From Calditrichota bacterium (GTDB taxonomy: Bacteria; Calditrichota; Calditrichia; Calditrichales; J004): 64,000 bases of DNA. Position 1 is the first letter of the stretch, and each line of letters starts with the position of its first letter. The DNA lies in NCBI GenBank assembly GCA_013112635.1, contig JABFGF010000002.1, positions 905,607 through 969,606 on the forward strand, in the 5' to 3' direction. The notes below the pieces were generated by a model. The model made no database searches, was not told the origin of the DNA, and worked only from the letters and a program-made list of their open reading frames with translations. Positions 1 through 8,797 of the stretch are shown here, piece after piece. The translations under genes were made by a program, and so were the position numbers.

Positions 1-458
1 GGATTACTACCATCCGCATTAGCTGTATACATTTCAAATTCTTTATAAACTTTCCACACATAACCTTTGGAATGATCCGGAGGAGTTGGGCAATTTTGAT
101 CTGCAACATGCGTGGAAGCATAAATGATTTTTTTGTCACCTGGTAAGAAAAAAGAACAGGTTGTACGACCCATTCCGGTACTTACAAGTTTTTTGTTTTT
201 TCCATCAAGGTCCATTGTAAAAATCTGGTCACATTTATATTCACCATGTGTGGATTGAAAAATCAGTTGATCTTCTGCAAAGGCAAAATAAGCTTCTGCG
301 TTTTCACCATCATCGGTAAGCATTTTTATGTTTTTCAGATGTTTCTCATTAGCAAATTTCATTGTATCTGCAGATTCAGATTCAGATTGGGATTGCTCTT
401 GCTTCTTACACGAGATTAGTAAAAGTGAAAAAGAAATAAGTAATATTAAAAGCTTCAT
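1..458 (-). CDS. Lipoprotein with TolB/PD40-like beta-propeller (partial)
   Basis: The gene starts at the complement of 456-458 and runs off the left edge, leaving about 152 visible codons. A GGAG ribosome site lies just upstream. The N-terminus is a lipoprotein signal (MKLLILLISFSLLLISC, lipobox LISC) followed by a Gln/Ser/Glu-rich linker. After that come phrases typical of WD40-like/PD40 propeller blades: QIFTMDLDGKNKKLVST, then a second blade ending EMYTANADGSN at the window edge. PD40 proteins are usually periplasmic or membrane-anchored scaffolds or peptidase-associated sensors, so membrane anchoring is well supported. The precise role is unknown because the C-terminus is missing; a fused peptidase domain cannot be excluded. 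Confidence 0.8.
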   Translation of the reverse strand, partial: MKLLILLISFSLLLISCKKQEQSQSESESADTMKFANEKHLKNIKMLTDDGENAEAYFAFAEDQLIFQSTHGEYKCDQIFTMDLDGKNKKLVSTGMGRTTCSFFLPGDKKIIYASTHVADQNCPTPPDHSKGYVWKVYKEFEMYTANADGSN

Positions 459-492
459 TTTTTCTCCAAAATTGATTGTGTTTAACACCGGA

Positions 493-569
493 TGTCATTC
501 AGAGCTAAAAGTAGTGGAGAGAAGAATCCTTGGCACAGATGGATGCTTCGCTATTGCTCTGCATGATAC
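493..569. repeat. Degenerate dispersed intergenic repeat
   Basis: Between the lipoprotein gene and the end of lpdA there is a short segment beginning TGTCATTCAGAGC, passing through GAAGAATCCTTGG and GATGCTTCGCT, and ending GCATGATA. It has the layout of the widespread intergenic repeat that starts GTCATTC...GAAGAATC and ends GATGCTTCGCTC...GCATGACA, with near-inverted ends. It looks like a decayed copy. Repeat family membership is recalled from general experience, not searched. Confidence 0.45.
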
Positions 570-572
570 TTT

Positions 573-1961
573 CTAAATATGAATTGCCTCATCATCAGCA
601 TCTGCAGCAGCTTCCATAATCATTTCAGAAAGTGTTGGATGCGCATGCATTGTTTTTGCCAACTCAACCGGCGTTGATTCAAGTGACTTTGCCATTGCAA
701 TTTCACCAATTAACTCCGTGGCCTCATTACCTACAATATGGGCCCCTAAAAGCTCACCATATTTCTTATCAAAAATAAGTTTAACCATTCCATCCCTTGC
801 ACCAATTGCGCGGGCCTTACCAGATGCGGAGTATGGAAATTTTCCAATCTTTAATTCATAACCGGCTTCTTTGGCTTTTGCTTCAGTCATACCAATGCTG
901 GCAACCTGTGGCTGACAATAAGTACATCCGGGGATGCTGTTATAATCAACCGCATGTGTTTCAACACCGGCAAATTTTTCAACGCAAACCAAGCCTTCGT
1001 GGGAGGCTACATGTGCCAAAAGTGGTGGGCCAACAATATCTCCAATGGCGTATACACCTTTTACATTTGTTTCGTACCATTCATTTACATTTATAAAACC
1101 GCGCTCATTTTTAACACCAATACCTTCAAGGTTCAGGTTTTCAACATTGCCTTGAATACCAATGGCCATCAAAGCTTTATCAGCTTTTAAAACTTCACTT
1201 TTTCCTTTGGCAGAAACAGTAACTTCTACCCCCGTTTTTGTCTTTTTTAGTGATTCGACTTTGGTGCCGGTATGTAGTTTAATTTTTGATTTTTTAAAAT
1301 TGCGTTCAACAACTTTGGAAATTTCACTGTCTTCAATCGGCAGTACATTATCCAGCATTTCAACTATTGTTACATCTGTTCCGATAGAATTATAGAAATA
1401 TGCGAACTCAGCTCCAATTGCCCCGGCTCCCATAACGATCAGGGATTTGGGCTGTTTCTCCAGCACCATTGCTTCTTTGGATGTTATAACTTTGTCTCCA
1501 TCAATATCAATCCCGGGGATCGTACGAGGCCGGCCACCCGTAGCAATGATTATATGCTTGGCGGACAATTCACTTTTTTTGCCATCTTTTTCAATTTCTA
1601 AAGTGTTTGCCGATTTAAAAGATCCGTTTCCATAAACAACATCAATGCCGTTTTTTTTCATCAAAAATTCGATGCCTTTGGAATTGGTTTCAGCAACAAC
1701 ACGGCTTCGTTTAATAACAGCCGGAAAATCTACTTCAGCTTTTTCAATTTTTAATCCAAACGATTTTGCATGCTTTACTTCTTCAAAAATTTCTGCGCTT
1801 TTTAATAATGCTTTTGTTGGGATGCATCCCCAGTTAAGGCAGATGCCGCCAAGTTTATCTCTTTCTACCAATGCCGTTTTCATTTTTAATTGGGCTGCCC
1901 GAATGGCCGCAACATAGCCGCCGGGACCAGACCCGAGAACGATTACATCGTATTGTGACAT
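573..1961 (-). CDS. lpdA: Dihydrolipoyl dehydrogenase (E3)
   Basis: This 462-aa protein has the normal length for E3, the FAD flavoprotein that reoxidises dihydrolipoamide in 2-oxoacid dehydrogenase and glycine cleavage complexes. Visible motifs are the N-terminal FAD Rossmann site (VIVLGSGPGGYVAA), the redox disulfide CLNWGCIPTK (Cys-x4-Cys), the NAD-binding site GAGAIGAEFAYF, the second FAD motif YAIGDIVG and the C-terminal catalytic His-Glu block HAHPTLSE. A clear AGGAGA ribosome site precedes the ATG. No E1 or E2 gene lies nearby, so it is a stand-alone E3, probably shared by several complexes. The function is secure; the partner complexes are not visible. Confidence 0.97.
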   Translation of the reverse strand: MSQYDVIVLGSGPGGYVAAIRAAQLKMKTALVERDKLGGICLNWGCIPTKALLKSAEIFEEVKHAKSFGLKIEKAEVDFPAVIKRSRVVAETNSKGIEFLMKKNGIDVVYGNGSFKSANTLEIEKDGKKSELSAKHIIIATGGRPRTIPGIDIDGDKVITSKEAMVLEKQPKSLIVMGAGAIGAEFAYFYNSIGTDVTIVEMLDNVLPIEDSEISKVVERNFKKSKIKLHTGTKVESLKKTKTGVEVTVSAKGKSEVLKADKALMAIGIQGNVENLNLEGIGVKNERGFINVNEWYETNVKGVYAIGDIVGPPLLAHVASHEGLVCVEKFAGVETHAVDYNSIPGCTYCQPQVASIGMTEAKAKEAGYELKIGKFPYSASGKARAIGARDGMVKLIFDKKYGELLGAHIVGNEATELIGEIAMAKSLESTPVELAKTMHAHPTLSEMIMEAAADADDEAIHI

Positions 1962-2218
1962 GTCGTCTCCTGAATATTATTTTTATATACTTTAAATTGA
2001 GCAGAGAACTTAGCTGTAGTGCATAATAAAGTCAAGAATAGAGAAGGCAATTTGAGTCCTGTTTATTCCTTGTTTTTAGACCATAAATATTGGCCCTTTT
2101 AATGAATAAAAAAATTATGACGAAAATTTGAAAAATGTGATAGTTTCTAATTGCCTTTCAATTTTAAATGTGTAAATTCTGCCTTTTAGCAAAATGTTGA
2201 AATACGAAGGAAGTTAAA
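1962..2218. other. Divergent intergenic region
   Basis: This 257-bp AT-rich spacer lies between the divergent lpdA and saccharopine dehydrogenase genes and must contain both promoters. I see no convincing sigma-70-type box pair, riboswitch fold, repeat or small ORF with a ribosome site in it. Confidence 0.6.
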
Positions 2219-3568
2219 ATGAAAAATGTATTGGTTTTAGGTGCCGGAAAAAGTTCTCCTTATTTGATTCATTATCTATTGGAAAATGCTGAAAAATACA
2301 ATTGGTTTGTAACCGTTGGTGATCTTGATATTAAAGCGGCCCGCTCAATGACAAATGGGCATCCTCGCGGCTCGGCAATCAAGTTTGATGTAAACGATCA
2401 GGAAATGCGTACTTCGCAAATCTCTAAAAGTGATATAGTTTTGAATATGTTGGCACCAATGTTTCAACACCAGATTGCCCTGGCTTGTGTGAGACATGGC
2501 AAACATATGATTTCAGTTTCATACGAAGATGAGCGTATCCGTGATATTCAGAAAGATGCAATCCGTAAAGGGATTTTAATTTTAACAGAAATGGGATTGG
2601 ATCCCGGAATCGACCATATGGCTGCGGCTGCAATGATTGAGGATATCCGTAAAAAAGGCGGCATTGTAACCAGTTTTGAATCTTATGGTGGTGGCCTGCC
2701 GGCTTTGGATTCTTTAATCAATCCATTAAAATATGTAATTAGCTGGAATCCCAGAAATGTTGTTATGGCCGGTAAAACAGGAGCGCAATATTACAGGGAT
2801 AAAAAGATCAAGATTATTCCACATCATTATGTCTTTTTACATTCCTGGCCAATGGAAATTGATGGCTTGGGAATGATGGAAGCTTATCCCAATCGTGATT
2901 CACTAAATTACAAAAGCCTTTATGGTTTTGAAAAAGCTGATACAGTTATTCGTGGTACTTTGCGCTATCCCGGATGGAGCGAAACATGGTTTCAGATTGT
3001 ACGTCTTGGCTTGCCAAACGAAGAACAGCGAATCCCCGGTTTAAAAAATAAAACCTGGGCAGAATTGACCGAAATGTTTTTGCCTCATAATGCCGTTGGC
3101 CCCGATGTTTCTCAGCGGGTCGCCAACTTTTTAAATATCAGTCCAACCGGGCAAATTATGCAAAACCTAAAATGGCTTGGCCTTTTCTCGGATGAAAAAA
3201 TAGGTGTTAAAGTTACAACTTCTGCGCAAGCCATGACCTACCTGATTGGCAAAAAATTAGAGCTAACTGATGATGCCCGTGACATGGTGGTTATTATGCA
3301 CCGTATGAATGTTAAATATCCAAAATCTGATAAGCGGGAAGAAGAGTATGTTGCAACTATGATTTATAATGGCGAGCGAGGCGGATTTACGGCCATGGCC
3401 AAATCAGTAGGTTTGCCAGCCGGTATAGTTGCCAAATTGTTGTTGACCGATAAACTACCTTTAACCGGCTGCCATATCCCGATGCATCCGGCAATTTACC
3501 AGCCCGTATTAAAAGAATTGGCCGAATATGGCCTGGAGTTTACCGAGAAGGTTGTGCAGAAAAAATAG
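2219..3568 (+). CDS. Saccharopine dehydrogenase (glutamate-forming) family protein
   Basis: A 449-aa protein opening with a Rossmann dinucleotide motif (VLVLGAGKSSPYLIHYLL) followed by the saccharopine dehydrogenase/LYS9-type body (EMGLDPGIDHMAA, ESYGGGLPAL, LRYPGWSETW). These segments match the C-terminal half of the bifunctional eukaryotic LKR/SDH. The expected reaction is oxidation of saccharopine to glutamate and 2-aminoadipate semialdehyde. An AAGGAAG ribosome site precedes the ATG. The next gene, convergent on the other strand, encodes the lysine-ketoglutarate reductase half, which strongly supports a lysine-degrading saccharopine route rather than a spermidine-linked or other homologue. 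Substrate assignment rests on family resemblance and context. Confidence 0.88.
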   Translation: MKNVLVLGAGKSSPYLIHYLLENAEKYNWFVTVGDLDIKAARSMTNGHPRGSAIKFDVNDQEMRTSQISKSDIVLNMLAPMFQHQIALACVRHGKHMISVSYEDERIRDIQKDAIRKGILILTEMGLDPGIDHMAAAAMIEDIRKKGGIVTSFESYGGGLPALDSLINPLKYVISWNPRNVVMAGKTGAQYYRDKKIKIIPHHYVFLHSWPMEIDGLGMMEAYPNRDSLNYKSLYGFEKADTVIRGTLRYPGWSETWFQIVRLGLPNEEQRIPGLKNKTWAELTEMFLPHNAVGPDVSQRVANFLNISPTGQIMQNLKWLGLFSDEKIGVKVTTSAQAMTYLIGKKLELTDDARDMVVIMHRMNVKYPKSDKREEEYVATMIYNGERGGFTAMAKSVGLPAGIVAKLLLTDKLPLTGCHIPMHPAIYQPVLKELAEYGLEFTEKVVQKK

Positions 3569-3595
3569 TAAGACTTTATTTTCCCACATAAAATG

Positions 3596-3636
3596 AACCT
3601 GGCAAAATGGGTTTTGAAAAAGTTTTGCCAGGTTTT
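3596..3636. terminator. Bidirectional hairpin terminator
   Basis: A perfect 12-bp inverted repeat, AACCTGGCAAAA (3596-3607) and TTTTGCCAGGTT (3623-3634), with a 15-nt loop sits between the two convergent saccharopine-pathway genes. Its A-rich and T-rich stem ends give U-rich tracts in either direction, so it could terminate both transcripts. Confidence 0.75.
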
Positions 3637-3676
3637 CCACTTTATAACCAAATTCAGGTTTTTTGTCAGAACTTTA

Positions 3677-4987
3677 TTACAAATACTTCTTCAAATATTC
3701 ATAATCAGGAGTGAGGTTTCCTTGATGAGCTATCATGGCCCGTTTAAATGGAGCAGGCATTTCCAACTTTTCAAAAGGAACTGTAAAATCAACTTTTGCC
3801 AAATCAGCTACAAAAGGAAATAACAAATCCCCAAAAAATTTAGTTGCCTCGCGGGGCAATTCACTGGGTAGTTTATCCACGGCCAAAATAACGGGACCGT
3901 TGCCCTCAATACCATCTTTAATAGTTTGCTTAAAAGCATCAAAAACATAGGTTGGGTTATCGGAAGCGGTTGATTTTTGATTGCACTCAATGGAACCTTC
4001 TACATCGCAGGTTATATCGGCTATAATACGCAGGTTTGGCTGGCTCTCTTTTCCATACAAACTTTTAATATTCTGCTTGGTAACAAGTTTTGGGAACATG
4101 GTATCCCAGAAAATACAGTTTATCAAAACGGTGATGTCAGGAATATATTGAGCAAAGTCTGCTTCATATTTTTCAGGGTGAGTAAAATAATCCTGCCAAT
4201 CAAAGTTATCTGCCGGATTGATAGGTTTAACAAAATTGTCACAATCGATTACAACCTTATATAATGTGTTTAAATCAAAGCTATTATCTTGTTGCATTTT
4301 GCGAAACTCTGCCGGGCTGACTGCTTTGACCGGTAATAAATCTACAATTTCCTGCGCGCCTTTCGAAACGGTTCCCGCACCGGTTACAGCTATAACCCAC
4401 GGCTTGCCAGTTTGTGGCAGCCCATTGGTTTGAATCTTGTTGTTGATATTTTTTAATACAGCTTTGGCATCATCCAATGATTTATAACTATTTGCCTGCT
4501 GCATCATTTCAAATGGATTTTCAATACCTTCAACTTTTAATCTTTGCCCCAGAAGCCAGATTGAGTTAATGGCTCCCGCCAGTCCCGCATATGGCCCAAA
4601 AAATATAAGACGCTTACCGGACTCATCCGTAACTTTTTCATAATCAATCAGGGTTACATTTTTATCCAAAACAGCTTGCAGCAAAGGCATATTGTAAGAT
4701 TGTCCTTTAATTGTGTGCGAGAAAAATACTGCGGCCTGGTTTTCCGGTAAATCTTCAATGGGGATTTCCTTTACGCCAAAAATAATATTAGCACCTGTTA
4801 AATCCTCTGAGATTTGCCCTCCATTATCGATATAGTTTTGATGCGTAAAATGGCGGTTTTCCCAGGGCTCAAGGAGCATTTTTATTTTGTTGTTCTTAAC
4901 AAGCTCATTTATATGGTTTGGTGAAAGGGGTGATCTTTTTTCAGTTGGTTCAATATTTTCTTTTCTGATTGCGATAGTATTTAACAT
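3677..4987 (-). CDS. Lysine-ketoglutarate reductase (saccharopine dehydrogenase, lysine-forming type)
   Basis: This 436-aa protein resembles the N-terminal LKR half of AASS and belongs to the alanine dehydrogenase/PNT-like fold. It opens with the conserved substrate block (IAIRKENIEPTEKRSPLSP), has HTIKGQSYNMPLL and IDYEKVTDESGKRLIFFG, then a nucleotide-binding glycine motif VTGAGTVSKGAQ at about residue 200 and IADITCDVEGSIE. The expected reaction condenses lysine with 2-oxoglutarate to saccharopine using NADPH. A GGAG ribosome site precedes the ATG. It converges on the saccharopine dehydrogenase gene, so the two steps that animals and plants fuse in one polypeptide are separate here. It is not alanine dehydrogenase: that family lacks the spermidine/lysine-type C-terminal segment seen here. 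Confidence 0.88.
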   Translation of the reverse strand: MLNTIAIRKENIEPTEKRSPLSPNHINELVKNNKIKMLLEPWENRHFTHQNYIDNGGQISEDLTGANIIFGVKEIPIEDLPENQAAVFFSHTIKGQSYNMPLLQAVLDKNVTLIDYEKVTDESGKRLIFFGPYAGLAGAINSIWLLGQRLKVEGIENPFEMMQQANSYKSLDDAKAVLKNINNKIQTNGLPQTGKPWVIAVTGAGTVSKGAQEIVDLLPVKAVSPAEFRKMQQDNSFDLNTLYKVVIDCDNFVKPINPADNFDWQDYFTHPEKYEADFAQYIPDITVLINCIFWDTMFPKLVTKQNIKSLYGKESQPNLRIIADITCDVEGSIECNQKSTASDNPTYVFDAFKQTIKDGIEGNGPVILAVDKLPSELPREATKFFGDLLFPFVADLAKVDFTVPFEKLEMPAPFKRAMIAHQGNLTPDYEYLKKYL

Positions 4988-5073
4988 TGTTACTCCGGTT
5001 TTAAAATAGACGTTAAATTTAGTATGTTAAAATTTGTTTATCAATAGGTGAATTTGCTACCTTTGGATTTATT

Positions 5074-5097
5074 ACGAAGCTCACAACGAAGCTCACA
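5074..5097. repeat. 12-bp perfect tandem duplication
   Basis: Two adjacent copies of ACGAAGCTCACA lie in the leader of the serine hydrolase gene, ending 19 bp before its ATG at 5117. They may be a slippage duplication or a tandem operator; the sequence alone cannot decide. Confidence 0.5.
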
Positions 5098-5116
5098 AAA
5101 TTCATTCGGGGGATTT

Positions 5117-6301
5117 ATGTTTTCAAAAATGATAGTAGTTTTTTTTGTACTGCTAAGTTTAAATTATGCTCAAAGTTTACCTAAAATTACACCTGAAAAA
5201 GTGGGGTTGGATTCAAAGCAATTAAACCACGTGGAGGTAGTAATAAAGGAGGCAATTGAAAAAAAGGAAATCCCCGGTGCTGTACTTATGGTTTTAAAGG
5301 ATAACAAAATTGCCTATAAAAAAGCATTTGGTTCTCGTCAGCTCGTACCAAAAAAGTTACCAATGACAACTGAGACAATCTTTGATATGGCTTCTTTGAC
5401 AAAACCGGTTGCCGCAGCAACATCAATGATGGTTTTACTACAGCAGGGAAAGTTGAGATTGCTTGACAAGGTCTCGCATTATTTTCCTGATTATGTTGCC
5501 TGGACAGATTCGTTGTCTGGTAAAAAAACAGATATCCGGCTAATCCACATTCTTACTCATACTTCGGGGCTTCCTGCATATGCACACCCTGATATGTTGC
5601 AAAAGAAATATAATAGCGTCAGCAAAGAAACACTTTTTAAACACATAGAAAAAGTTGAACGATTTGCAAAACCAGGTACAGCGTATAAATATAGCGGGCT
5701 CAATTTTATTACAATTCAACGAATCGTTGAGAAACTTTCCGGAATGCCCTTAAATGAGTTTGCCAAAAAACATGTTTTCAAACCTTTACAAATGGAAAAC
5801 ACAGGCTATGTCCTTTCTTCAAGCCAGTTGCAAAACTGTGCCGCCACCGAGGTTATAAATGATGTTGCTTTAATCGGCAATGTGCACGACCCAATGGCGC
5901 GGGTGGTTATGAAAGGTATTTCGGCAAACGCTGGTATGTTTTCCACAGCAGATGACATGGCCATTTATGCATCAATGCTTTTGAATGATGGTACGTGGAA
6001 TGGCAAGCAAATTTTGAGCCCGTTGGTAGTAAAAGCATTTTCAAGCATGCCTCAGGGTTTGGAAAAATTTGGACGCTCACTTGGTTGGGACTTAAATTCG
6101 GCCTATGCTTCAAATCAAGGCGACTTATTAAGCGAGGCAACTTTCGGGCATACAGGTTATACCGGCACATCAATGGTAATTGACCCGCAAAACAATCTTG
6201 CCATTATTCTTCTTACAAACCGTGTACACCCAAATGATAAAGGCGCTGTTGTGAGGCTAAGAAGTATCGTTTCAAATATTATTGCCGCTTCTTTAAAATA
6301 G
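5117..6301 (+). CDS. Secreted serine beta-lactamase-fold hydrolase (class C/esterase type)
   Basis: I place the start at 5117, not at the upstream in-frame codon at 5048, because GGGGGA sits correctly before this ATG and it opens a signal peptide (MFSKMIVVFFVLLSLNYAQS). The mature protein has the serine hydrolase motif SLTK (Ser93-Lys96), a Tyr motif YSG at 192-194 where AmpC enzymes have YxN, and HTG at 345-347 in place of KTG. With its length of 394 aa this fits the beta-lactamase/D-Ala-D-Ala-peptidase/esterase superfamily (PF00144). The altered second and third motifs suggest an esterase or peptidoglycan-related hydrolase rather than a true beta-lactamase. It is periplasmic or secreted. 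The substrate is unknown. Confidence 0.88.
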   Translation: MFSKMIVVFFVLLSLNYAQSLPKITPEKVGLDSKQLNHVEVVIKEAIEKKEIPGAVLMVLKDNKIAYKKAFGSRQLVPKKLPMTTETIFDMASLTKPVAAATSMMVLLQQGKLRLLDKVSHYFPDYVAWTDSLSGKKTDIRLIHILTHTSGLPAYAHPDMLQKKYNSVSKETLFKHIEKVERFAKPGTAYKYSGLNFITIQRIVEKLSGMPLNEFAKKHVFKPLQMENTGYVLSSSQLQNCAATEVINDVALIGNVHDPMARVVMKGISANAGMFSTADDMAIYASMLLNDGTWNGKQILSPLVVKAFSSMPQGLEKFGRSLGWDLNSAYASNQGDLLSEATFGHTGYTGTSMVIDPQNNLAIILLTNRVHPNDKGAVVRLRSIVSNIIAASLK

Positions 6302-6376
6302 TTATCGAGAAGAAATTGCCATGGATTTATAGATATACTCGCAAAAAAACAGTTTTATAAATTTATTTAATTGCTA

Positions 6377-6410
6377 CATCCGTGTTTGATCTGTGTAATC
6401 CGTGGCAAAA
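6377..6410. repeat. Short CCGTG-type iterated intergenic repeat
   Basis: The leader of the OPT gene contains ATCCGTG, ATCTGTG and ATCCGTGG in quick succession, about 12-13 bp apart. This matches the look of a short repeat seen scattered in many environmental genomes. It has no coding potential. Confidence 0.35.
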
Positions 6411-6514
6411 ATGCTTCTTTATTTTAATTTTTGATCAAAAACTATTTTTAATATCTTTGACCCTTTCAAAATTTCCACTTCAATATAAACATCATTCTAC
6501 AGGGAGGAAGCTTT

Positions 6515-8254
6515 ATGTCCGCTACCGCAGAAAAGGTTGTTGTTCGCCGCGGGGCTTATCCGGAATTGACACCAACCGCACTGTTTGTTGGTTATGGTCT
6601 TGGGATATTAATTGCCTTAAGTATAGGATACGCATCATTAATTCTAGGTTTCTCAATTGAAGGATCAGAACTGGCCGCAATTTTGGGCTTTGGTATTTTA
6701 CGCGGAATTATGGGGCGCAGCAGTATTGTCGAAAACAATATCAACCAGACAATTGCCAGCGCAGTAAACGGGGCTTCATCGGGAATGATGTTTTCTGTAC
6801 CAGCTCTTTTTATTCTCGGGCAAACCGACTTTAATGCGGTAATCATGGTTTTTGCAACAATTGCAGGGGGCATTTTAGGAATTGCTTTTATTATCCCTTT
6901 ACGCAAACAGATGATCGATTTTGAGCGGCTTACTTATCCGGGCGGCGTAGCTGTAGCGACTATTTTAAAATCGCCTGGTGCCGGAATTAAAAAAGCCTAT
7001 TATTTGTTAGGCGGAGCAGCTATTAGCGCGGTAGTACATTTTTTTAGCCAATATATCGGTGTTGAAGATTTTCATCTTGGTGAAATGATCGGTATGCCGG
7101 ATTACATGAATGGCGTCTGGTACATTTCATTATTAACGTTTGGCGCAGCTTATATTGCCGGCAAAGGTGGGATATTTTTTATTGTTGGTGGATTTGTCAG
7201 TTATTGGATTTTAGCACCAATAATGGCCTCAACCGGAATTATTCCTACGCCGGAGGTTTTAACAGCAGCCGGGCAGGATATGCCGGACTATCTGCGCTTG
7301 CAACTTTTTCGTCCGGTTGGAATCGGCATGTTAATCGGTGGCGCGTTGATGGGAATTGTTCTGGCGTTACCATTAATTTTAAGTGCCATTAAAAGTATGC
7401 AACAATCAGGTAAATTAAAAACAGGCGCATCGCAAGATGAAATGCCAATTAAACTTTTATATATGGCGGTTGCCGGGGCAGCTATTCTTCTTTTTGTGAT
7501 TGCTTTGTATTCTACTGCAGAAATGGGCTGGTTTCGTGGACTATTAATGGCAGTTCTTGGCACACTTTGGATTTGGGTTGCAGGTGTAATTTTATCGGAA
7601 TGTATTGGCCGGACAAATTGGTCACCATTAAGTGGGATGACACTTATTGCTGTTACGATATTGATAATTATTGCATCCGGTCTTAGCGATAGCGCTGCGA
7701 TTATTTCTTCACTTTTGGTTGGTGCGGCTGCATGTGTGGCCATGTCCCAGGCAACTGACTTGATGATGGATTTAAAAACCGGCTACCTGGTTGGAGCTAC
7801 ACCCAAGAAACAGCAGATTGCTCAATTCTCCGCAGCTTGGCTTGGACCAATTGTAATTATGGCTTTGATTTTTGTTTTGCATGAAGCTTATGGTTTGGGT
7901 AGTGAGCGTTTGCCGGCACCACAAGGTCAGGCACTTGCTTCCATGATTGAAGGCATTCTTGGCGGAGATGTCCCCGTACAAAAATATATTGCCGGAGCGG
8001 GACTTGGTGCTATGCTAAGTGCAACGGGCGTTGGAGGACTTGGTGTTTTGGTCGGCCTTGGTTTTTACCTGCCTTTTAATATCGTCCTTACTTATAGCCT
8101 GGGAACTTTAGCGCGTTTTATTACAGATTGGAAAATGGGTAAAGAGTGGAGCGAGCAAATGGGAATCCCTGCCGCTGCCGGATTAATTGTTGGTGAAGCA
8201 CTTGTTGGTGTTGGCTTTGCTATTTATTTCATCATTCAAGGCATGGGCGCATAG
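6515..8254 (+). CDS. OPT-family oligopeptide/metal-chelate transporter
   Basis: A 579-aa polytopic inner-membrane protein with roughly 14 or more hydrophobic segments. Hallmarks of the bacterial OPT superfamily are visible: the N-terminal YPELTPTALFVGYGLG block, LGFGILRGIMGRSSIVENNINQTIASAVNG, the ERLTYPGGVAVATIL region and a late DLKTGYLVGATPKKQQ segment. OPT carriers are proton-coupled importers of small peptides or of metal-siderophore-like complexes; which applies here cannot be read from sequence. GGGAGGAAG precedes the ATG. The following gene begins 9 bp after the stop with its AGGAGG overlapping that stop, so the two are clearly cotranscribed. Confidence 0.93.
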   Translation: MSATAEKVVVRRGAYPELTPTALFVGYGLGILIALSIGYASLILGFSIEGSELAAILGFGILRGIMGRSSIVENNINQTIASAVNGASSGMMFSVPALFILGQTDFNAVIMVFATIAGGILGIAFIIPLRKQMIDFERLTYPGGVAVATILKSPGAGIKKAYYLLGGAAISAVVHFFSQYIGVEDFHLGEMIGMPDYMNGVWYISLLTFGAAYIAGKGGIFFIVGGFVSYWILAPIMASTGIIPTPEVLTAAGQDMPDYLRLQLFRPVGIGMLIGGALMGIVLALPLILSAIKSMQQSGKLKTGASQDEMPIKLLYMAVAGAAILLFVIALYSTAEMGWFRGLLMAVLGTLWIWVAGVILSECIGRTNWSPLSGMTLIAVTILIIIASGLSDSAAIISSLLVGAAACVAMSQATDLMMDLKTGYLVGATPKKQQIAQFSAAWLGPIVIMALIFVLHEAYGLGSERLPAPQGQALASMIEGILGGDVPVQKYIAGAGLGAMLSATGVGGLGVLVGLGFYLPFNIVLTYSLGTLARFITDWKMGKEWSEQMGIPAAAGLIVGEALVGVGFAIYFIIQGMGA

Positions 8255-8262
8255 GAGGCAAA

Positions 8263-8790
8263 ATGAAAAATTTAGGATATTTACTTATCACGATTGGATT
8301 TATTGCGGCATCCTATATAACTGTCATCGATGTGTTGGAAGTTAATTGGATGTATTTTGGCTCAATGATTCTAATTAGTGTTGTTGGCATTTTTATGGTA
8401 CGATCTACAGAGAAGCAAGAGACCTTTCATGAAGAAACTTTAACGACAAATATGAAAACCATTGAAGATAGTTTGGAGCTTATTGTCAAAGATGTTAAAC
8501 GCATTCGCTCAGAAATTAATGAAGAAAACCCGCAGGAAGTTCACCACAAAATTGATGAAGAGCTTCCCGGGCACCTGGAAGCATTTGTAGATTCCCGTAA
8601 AACAATCGGCCATGTACATGGGCTTGAAAAATATGCCAATGTGATGAATTATTTTGCTACTGCAGAAAGATATTTAAACCGGGTTTGGTCTGCATCTACC
8701 GATGGTTATATCGACGAGATAAAGATGTATATTGTAAAAAGTGAAGAACAATTTGAACTTGCACTCCAAGCGGTCAGAGGGTTAAGATAA
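8263..8790 (+). CDS. Small membrane protein paired with OPT transporter
   Basis: A 175-aa protein with two N-terminal membrane segments (about residues 4-22 and 28-48) followed by a charged, helical cytoplasmic domain (ETLTTNMKTIEDSLELIVKD, then RSEINEENPQEVHHKIDEEL). No catalytic motif is recognised. It is translationally linked to the OPT gene (AGGAGG ribosome site overlapping the OPT stop region). A role as accessory or regulatory subunit of the transporter is inferred from this coupling only. I do not recognise a named family. Confidence 0.8.
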   Translation: MKNLGYLLITIGFIAASYITVIDVLEVNWMYFGSMILISVVGIFMVRSTEKQETFHEETLTTNMKTIEDSLELIVKDVKRIRSEINEENPQEVHHKIDEELPGHLEAFVDSRKTIGHVHGLEKYANVMNYFATAERYLNRVWSASTDGYIDEIKMYIVKSEEQFELALQAVRGLR

Positions 8791-8797
8791 TTTTATT

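Noticed and set aside
5048..5116. N-terminal extension of the serine hydrolase ORF
   Set aside because: It covers the 12-bp tandem repeat and has no signal-like features; the ATG at 5117 has a GGGGGA ribosome site and a signal peptide.
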